A stretch of 34,495 nucleotides of DNA, taken from the NCBI GenBank assembly GCA_027484385.1, contig JAIXTB010000307.1, positions 1 to 34,495 on the forward strand, given 5' to 3'. Both the position numbers and the translations under genes were made by a program. The stretch comes from Neisseriaceae bacterium. Its GTDB lineage: Bacteria > Pseudomonadota > Gammaproteobacteria > Burkholderiales > Chromobacteriaceae. The notes below the pieces were generated by a model. That model ran no database searches and was not told the DNA's origin. It saw only the letters and a list, made by a program, of their open reading frames with translations. Numbering within the stretch: position 1 is the stretch's first letter; the number at the start of each line of letters is the position of its first letter. Positions 31,982 to 34,495 of the stretch are shown here, one piece after another.

Positions 31982-32371
31982 TTAGCGCGTCCCTTTCTGG
32001 ATGAACTCGATCTTGTAGCCATCCGGGTCTTCCACAAAAGCAATCACGGTGGTGCCGTGCTTCATCGGGCCGGCTTCGCGTACCACCTTGCCGCCCTTGG
32101 CGCGTACGGCGTCACAGGCGGCGTAGGCGTCCGCCACTTCTACTGCCAGGTGGCCAAAGGCGTTGCCCAGCTCGTAGCTGTCGGTATCCCAGTTGTGGGT
32201 CAGCTCGATCACGCTGTGGCTGTCTTCGTCGCCGTAGCCGACAAAAGCCAGGGTAAAGCGGCCTTCCGGGTAGTCGTGGCGGCGCAGCAGGGTCATGCCC
32301 AGCACTTCGGTATAAAAGGCAATGGAACGGTCGAGCTGGCCGACACGGATCATGGTATGCAGCAGGCGCAT
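31982..32371 (-). CDS. gloA: Lactoylglutathione lyase (glyoxalase I)
   Basis: The 129-residue protein isomerises the hemithioacetal of methylglyoxal and glutathione to S-lactoylglutathione. It is nearly collinear with E. coli Glo[57 protein letters not shown] and [17 protein letters not shown]. The four metal ligands His5, Glu56, His74 and Glu122 are all present, consistent with the Ni-type enzyme. GGAGAA precedes the ATG. In E. coli gloA is co-transcribed with nemRA. Here it stands alone about 19 kb from that locus, with no TAGAC/GTCTA operator seen upstream. Confidence 0.97.
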   Translation of the reverse strand: MRLLHTMIRVGQLDRSIAFYTEVLGMTLLRRHDYPEGRFTLAFVGYGDEDSHSVIELTHNWDTDSYELGNAFGHLAVEVADAYAACDAVRAKGGKVVREAGPMKHGTTVIAFVEDPDGYKIEFIQKGTR

Positions 32372-32513
32372 GGGGTTCTCCGGCAAATAAGTCTGTGCAC
32401 AGCTGGCATCACGGCCAGCGTACAAAGGTGTCAAAGGTTGGCCGCATGGCGGCAAGAACGGGCAGATGGGGGCGCGGTGGCCAAGTTAAAGCCAGCCGGG
32501 CAGAACAGGCTGT

Positions 32514-33227
32514 TCAGCCGTAGCGGAACAGGCTGTCACCATGGGTTTTCAGCCACTGGCGTGCCGGCTGCCAGCCGGGGTACAGCCGCCCGACTTCGGC
32601 CCAGAATGCGGGTGAATGGTTCATGTGGCGCAGGTGCGCCAGCTCGTGGGCAATCACATAATCCAGCACCGCAGGCGGCGCCTGCACCAGGCGCCAGTTC
32701 AGCCGGATAATGCCCTGGCTGGTACAGCTGCCCCAGCGCGTGCGCGCCGACGATAGCGCCCAGCCGGACAGCGGCCGTGCCGCGTGCGCTTCCCATGCGG
32801 CCAACCTGCTGCAAAAGCCCTCGCGAGCCTGTTTTTGCAGCCAGGCCACCACCGCTGCGGCCAACCTGGCAGGCTGCTGCAGGCCGGGGCCGGCGATATG
32901 CAACCTATCGCCATCAATGCGCGCGCGGTGCCGCGTGCCCTCTTCCACCACCAGCTGCAGCGTATGCCCGGCCAGCATCACCGTGCCGCGGCTGGCTTCG
33001 CGCCGGTGTTCTTCGGCCTGGTGGCGCGCCAGATGCGCCATGATCCAGTCACGCTTGCTGGCCAGAATATCCTGCAGCGCGGCCAGCGATACCGCAGGCG
33101 GGGCAATCAGCTCTACCTCGCCATCGCGTATGCGTATGCCCACGCTCTGCCGTGCACGGCGCGTGAGCCGCACCGCCAGCGGGCCGTCAGGCAGGGTGAG
33201 GCTGAGCGGCGCGTGCTTTGCGTTCAT
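32514..33227 (-). CDS. M48/YgjP-type zinc metallopeptidase family protein (DUF45)
   Basis: The 237-residue protein has the YgjP pattern: an N-terminal beta-rich part (VRLTRRARQSVGIRIRDGEVELIAPPAVS), the TRWGSCTSQGIIRLNWRLVQAP segment at about 163-184 and the zinc site HELAHLRHMNHSPAFW, with His194, Glu195 and His198 as the HExxH motif. E. coli YgjP has been reported to have UTP pyrophosphatase activity, but the role is poorly defined. The ATG at 33227 lies 41 nt inside the end of plsC, so the two genes overlap and are co-transcribed. Two exact copies of the repeated motif lie 60 bp apart in this gene (32796 and 32856), both read as Arg-Leu-Ala-Ala. Confidence 0.88.
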   Translation of the reverse strand: MNAKHAPLSLTLPDGPLAVRLTRRARQSVGIRIRDGEVELIAPPAVSLAALQDILASKRDWIMAHLARHQAEEHRREASRGTVMLAGHTLQLVVEEGTRHRARIDGDRLHIAGPGLQQPARLAAAVVAWLQKQAREGFCSRLAAWEAHAARPLSGWALSSARTRWGSCTSQGIIRLNWRLVQAPPAVLDYVIAHELAHLRHMNHSPAFWAEVGRLYPGWQPARQWLKTHGDSLFRYG

Positions 33228-33957
33228 CGGGGTGGGCAAACGGGCCGACGCCGCCGATCTCGCGCTGGCGCGCTTCGATCCAGGCTTCGGCAGCCTTCAT
33301 CATGGCTTCGGGGCCGGCGTAGTGGGCCGGGAACAGCGCCGGGCCGATCACCACGGTAATTTCACCAGGGTGCTTCAGGAAGGCATTGCGCGGCCAGAAC
33401 TCGCCGGCGTTGTGCGCGACGGGCACCATGGGCATATCAAATTGCACCGCCATGCGCGCGGCGCCCAGTTTGTACTTGCCAGCCAGGCCCGGGCGAATGC
33501 GCGTGCCTTCCGGGAAGACGCTGATCCAGAAACCGTGCTGTTTGCGGTTCAGGCCTTGTTCCAGCAGGCGGCGGTTGGCATTGGCGCGGTCGGAACGATT
33601 GATGGTGATGGGGTTGGTCAGCGCCAGGCCCCAGCCAAAAAACGGAATCATCAGCAGCTCGCGCTTGGCGACAAACACCTGCGACGGGAAGATTTCCTGC
33701 AGCGACAGGGTTTCCCAGCCGGACTGGTGCTTGGCGCAAATGATGGCCGGCTGATCAATAATGTTTTCCTGGCCAATAACGCGGTAGCGCAGGCCGACCA
33801 CATGCCACAACAGCCAGGTGAGCACGCGCGCCCAGCTTTCGCCCACCAGGTGGCGGCGGCGGCGTGGCAGCGGCGCACACAAAAACAGCACCGCACAGAA
33901 CAGCGGGGTGAGGATGGCCACCAGCAGCCAGTAGATCAGGTTACGAATCAGCAGCAT
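33187..33957 (-). CDS. plsC: 1-acyl-sn-glycerol-3-phosphate acyltransferase family protein
   Basis: The 256-residue membrane enzyme acylates lysophosphatidic acid to phosphatidic acid. An N-terminal hydrophobic segment (residues 2-29) anchors it. The acyltransferase motif I reads KHQSGWET, with His77 and Glu82 rather than the canonical HxxxxD; this variant is common in the betaproteobacterial branch I recall. Motif III is FPEGTR (148-153), and PMVPVAHNAGEFWP follows. The gene starts 5 nt after the gmhB stop and its 3' end overlaps the metallopeptidase gene, giving a gmhB-plsC-metallopeptidase unit. Confidence 0.92.
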   Translation of the reverse strand: MLLIRNLIYWLLVAILTPLFCAVLFLCAPLPRRRRHLVGESWARVLTWLLWHVVGLRYRVIGQENIIDQPAIICAKHQSGWETLSLQEIFPSQVFVAKRELLMIPFFGWGLALTNPITINRSDRANANRRLLEQGLNRKQHGFWISVFPEGTRIRPGLAGKYKLGAARMAVQFDMPMVPVAHNAGEFWPRNAFLKHPGEITVVIGPALFPAHYAGPEAMMKAAEAWIEARQREIGGVGPFAHPDERKARAAQPHPA

Positions 33958-33962
33958 GGCAC

Positions 33963-34495
33963 TTAGTTGTCCAGGTTGATCAGGTAGTCTGCCGCGTCGA
34001 ACAGGTCGTCGAATACCTGCGTGCCGGCAGGCAGGCCGCCTTTTTCCAGCGTGCGCATACCCTTGCCAGTGCGCACCAGTAGCGGCAGGCCGCCGACGTC
34101 GGCCACGGCCTGCAAATCGCGCAGGCTGTCGCCGACCATGGGCAAGCCGTCGCCGCGCACATTAAAGCGTTCCATCACCTCGTGCACCATGCCGGGCTTG
34201 GGTTTGCGGCAGTCACACTGGTCGTCGGCGGTATGCGGGCAGAAGATCACCGCGTCGATACGGCCACCAGCCTGGTTCACCAGGCGGTGCATTTTTTCGT
34301 GCATGGCGTTCAGCGCGTGCATGTCGAACAGGCCACGGCCGATACCGCTCTGGTTGGTGGCCACCACCACGCGCCAGCCGGCCTGGGTCAGGTTGGCAAT
34401 GGCTTCCAGGCTGCGTGGCAGCGGCTGCCATTCCATGGTGTTCTTGACGAAGTCGTCGCGATCCTGGTTGATCACGCCGTCGCGGTCGAGGATGA
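33963..34495 (-). CDS. gmhB: D-glycero-beta-D-manno-heptose-1,7-bisphosphate 7-phosphatase (5' partial)
   Basis: The gene runs off the right edge; the visible part starts ILDRDGVINQDRDDFVKN, so only a few N-terminal codons are missing. The HAD nucleophile motif DRDGVINQD, the VVVATNQSGIGRGLF segment and the late MVGDSLRDLQAVADVG are typical. The zinc loop CPHTADDQCDCRKPKPGM marks GmhB. It removes the 7-phosphate from heptose bisphosphate in the ADP-heptose route for lipopolysaccharide core. plsC follows after 5 nt, consistent with an envelope-lipid operon. Confidence 0.95.
   Translation of the reverse strand, partial: ILDRDGVINQDRDDFVKNTMEWQPLPRSLEAIANLTQAGWRVVVATNQSGIGRGLFDMHALNAMHEKMHRLVNQAGGRIDAVIFCPHTADDQCDCRKPKPGMVHEVMERFNVRGDGLPMVGDSLRDLQAVADVGGLPLLVRTGKGMRTLEKGGLPAGTQVFDDLFDAADYLINLDN

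Larger units (their letters stand above)
1234..32866. repeat. Dispersed 11-bp motif GGTTGGCCGCA, DNA-uptake-sequence-like
   Basis: Exact copies as GGTTGGCCGCA start at 1950, 7211, 8656, 10838, 19476, 25027, 27793, 29097 and 32436. Exact reverse-complement copies (TGCGGCCAACC) start at 1234, 21552, 22994, 24260, 25739, 32796 and 32856. Copies lacking only the last A are at 3498, 11321, 13798, 13806, 22586 and 29221. Copies lacking only the first G are at 3842, 7922, 9397, 13045, 13055, 13356, 20709, 23673 and 28858. The flanks suggest a longer consensus CARGGTTGGCCGCAKG. Both orientations are balanced, all reading frames are used, and several copies are intergenic or next to terminators. Counts were made by eye. 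Confidence 0.85.

Noticed and set aside
32372-32513. A small gene between gloA and the metallopeptidase gene
   Set aside because: No frame has a ribosome binding site with a plausible protein; upstream in-frame extensions of gloA are unconserved.
1234-32866. Explaining the repeated motif by codon bias (Ala-Ala-Asn runs)
   Set aside because: Many copies are intergenic, or read as GGQP, RPT, RLAA or VGR in other frames and orientations, so codon bias covers only part of them.

Overview
The window is GC-rich chromosomal DNA with dense, short-spaced operons. Gene content fits a betaproteobacterium of the order Neisseriales, most likely Chromobacteriaceae (Vogesella/Chromobacterium/Aquitalea type): a gmhB-plsC-M48 metallopeptidase cluster, Mpl, a queCDE operon, a molybdate operon and glpK/glpD. 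The genus is an inference from protein style, not proven. No rRNA, tRNA, CRISPR array, prophage or insertion sequence was found.

Layout. 1-1049: the end of a split chromate-transporter pair. 1148-1927: an exported DNA/RNA non-specific endonuclease. 2051-4208: a DUF3429 membrane protein, an unknown membrane protein and an ABC1/UbiB-family kinase-like protein. 4203-5597 (-): an orphan cobalamin-binding radical SAM enzyme. 5801-9322 (-): modA-modB-modC-modE plus a UPF0303 gene, with a perfect ModE-type operator at 9353-9376. 9412-10206 (-): an EAL phosphodiesterase. 10429-13767: an electrophile-defence locus (NemR-like repressor, nitroreductase, NemA-like ene-reductase, DJ-1/PfpI protein) with two matching operators. 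13940-15097 (-): a response regulator without a recognised output. 15380-18578: glpK and glpD. 18599-19228 (-): a LysE/RhtB exporter. 19594-20511: a diacylglycerol-kinase-fold lipid kinase. 20623-22977: queC-queD-queE, with a triple-domain QueD. 23200-25567: a bufferin-type RiPP operon (DUF2282 precursor, MNIO enzyme, DUF2063 partner, DoxX). 25617-28855: serB, a PilZ-like protein and a membrane PAS-GGDEF cyclase. 28918-34495 (-): mpl, a CitMHS-type transporter, gloA, an M48 metallopeptidase, plsC and the 3' part of gmhB.

Themes. Several loci handle toxic metals or reactive electrophiles: chromate export, the copper/gold-linked bufferin operon, the NemR regulon, the DJ-1 protein and glyoxalase I. 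Three proteins belong to cyclic di-GMP signalling (EAL, GGDEF, PilZ-like). Two signals stand out. One is the bufferin operon, with a hairpin between the precursor and enzyme genes. The other is an 11-bp motif, GGTTGGCCGCA, found 16 times exactly and more often in near-exact form, in both orientations, in coding and intergenic DNA. It forms one perfect palindrome before the DJ-1 gene and another that is that gene's terminator. It behaves like a DNA uptake sequence.
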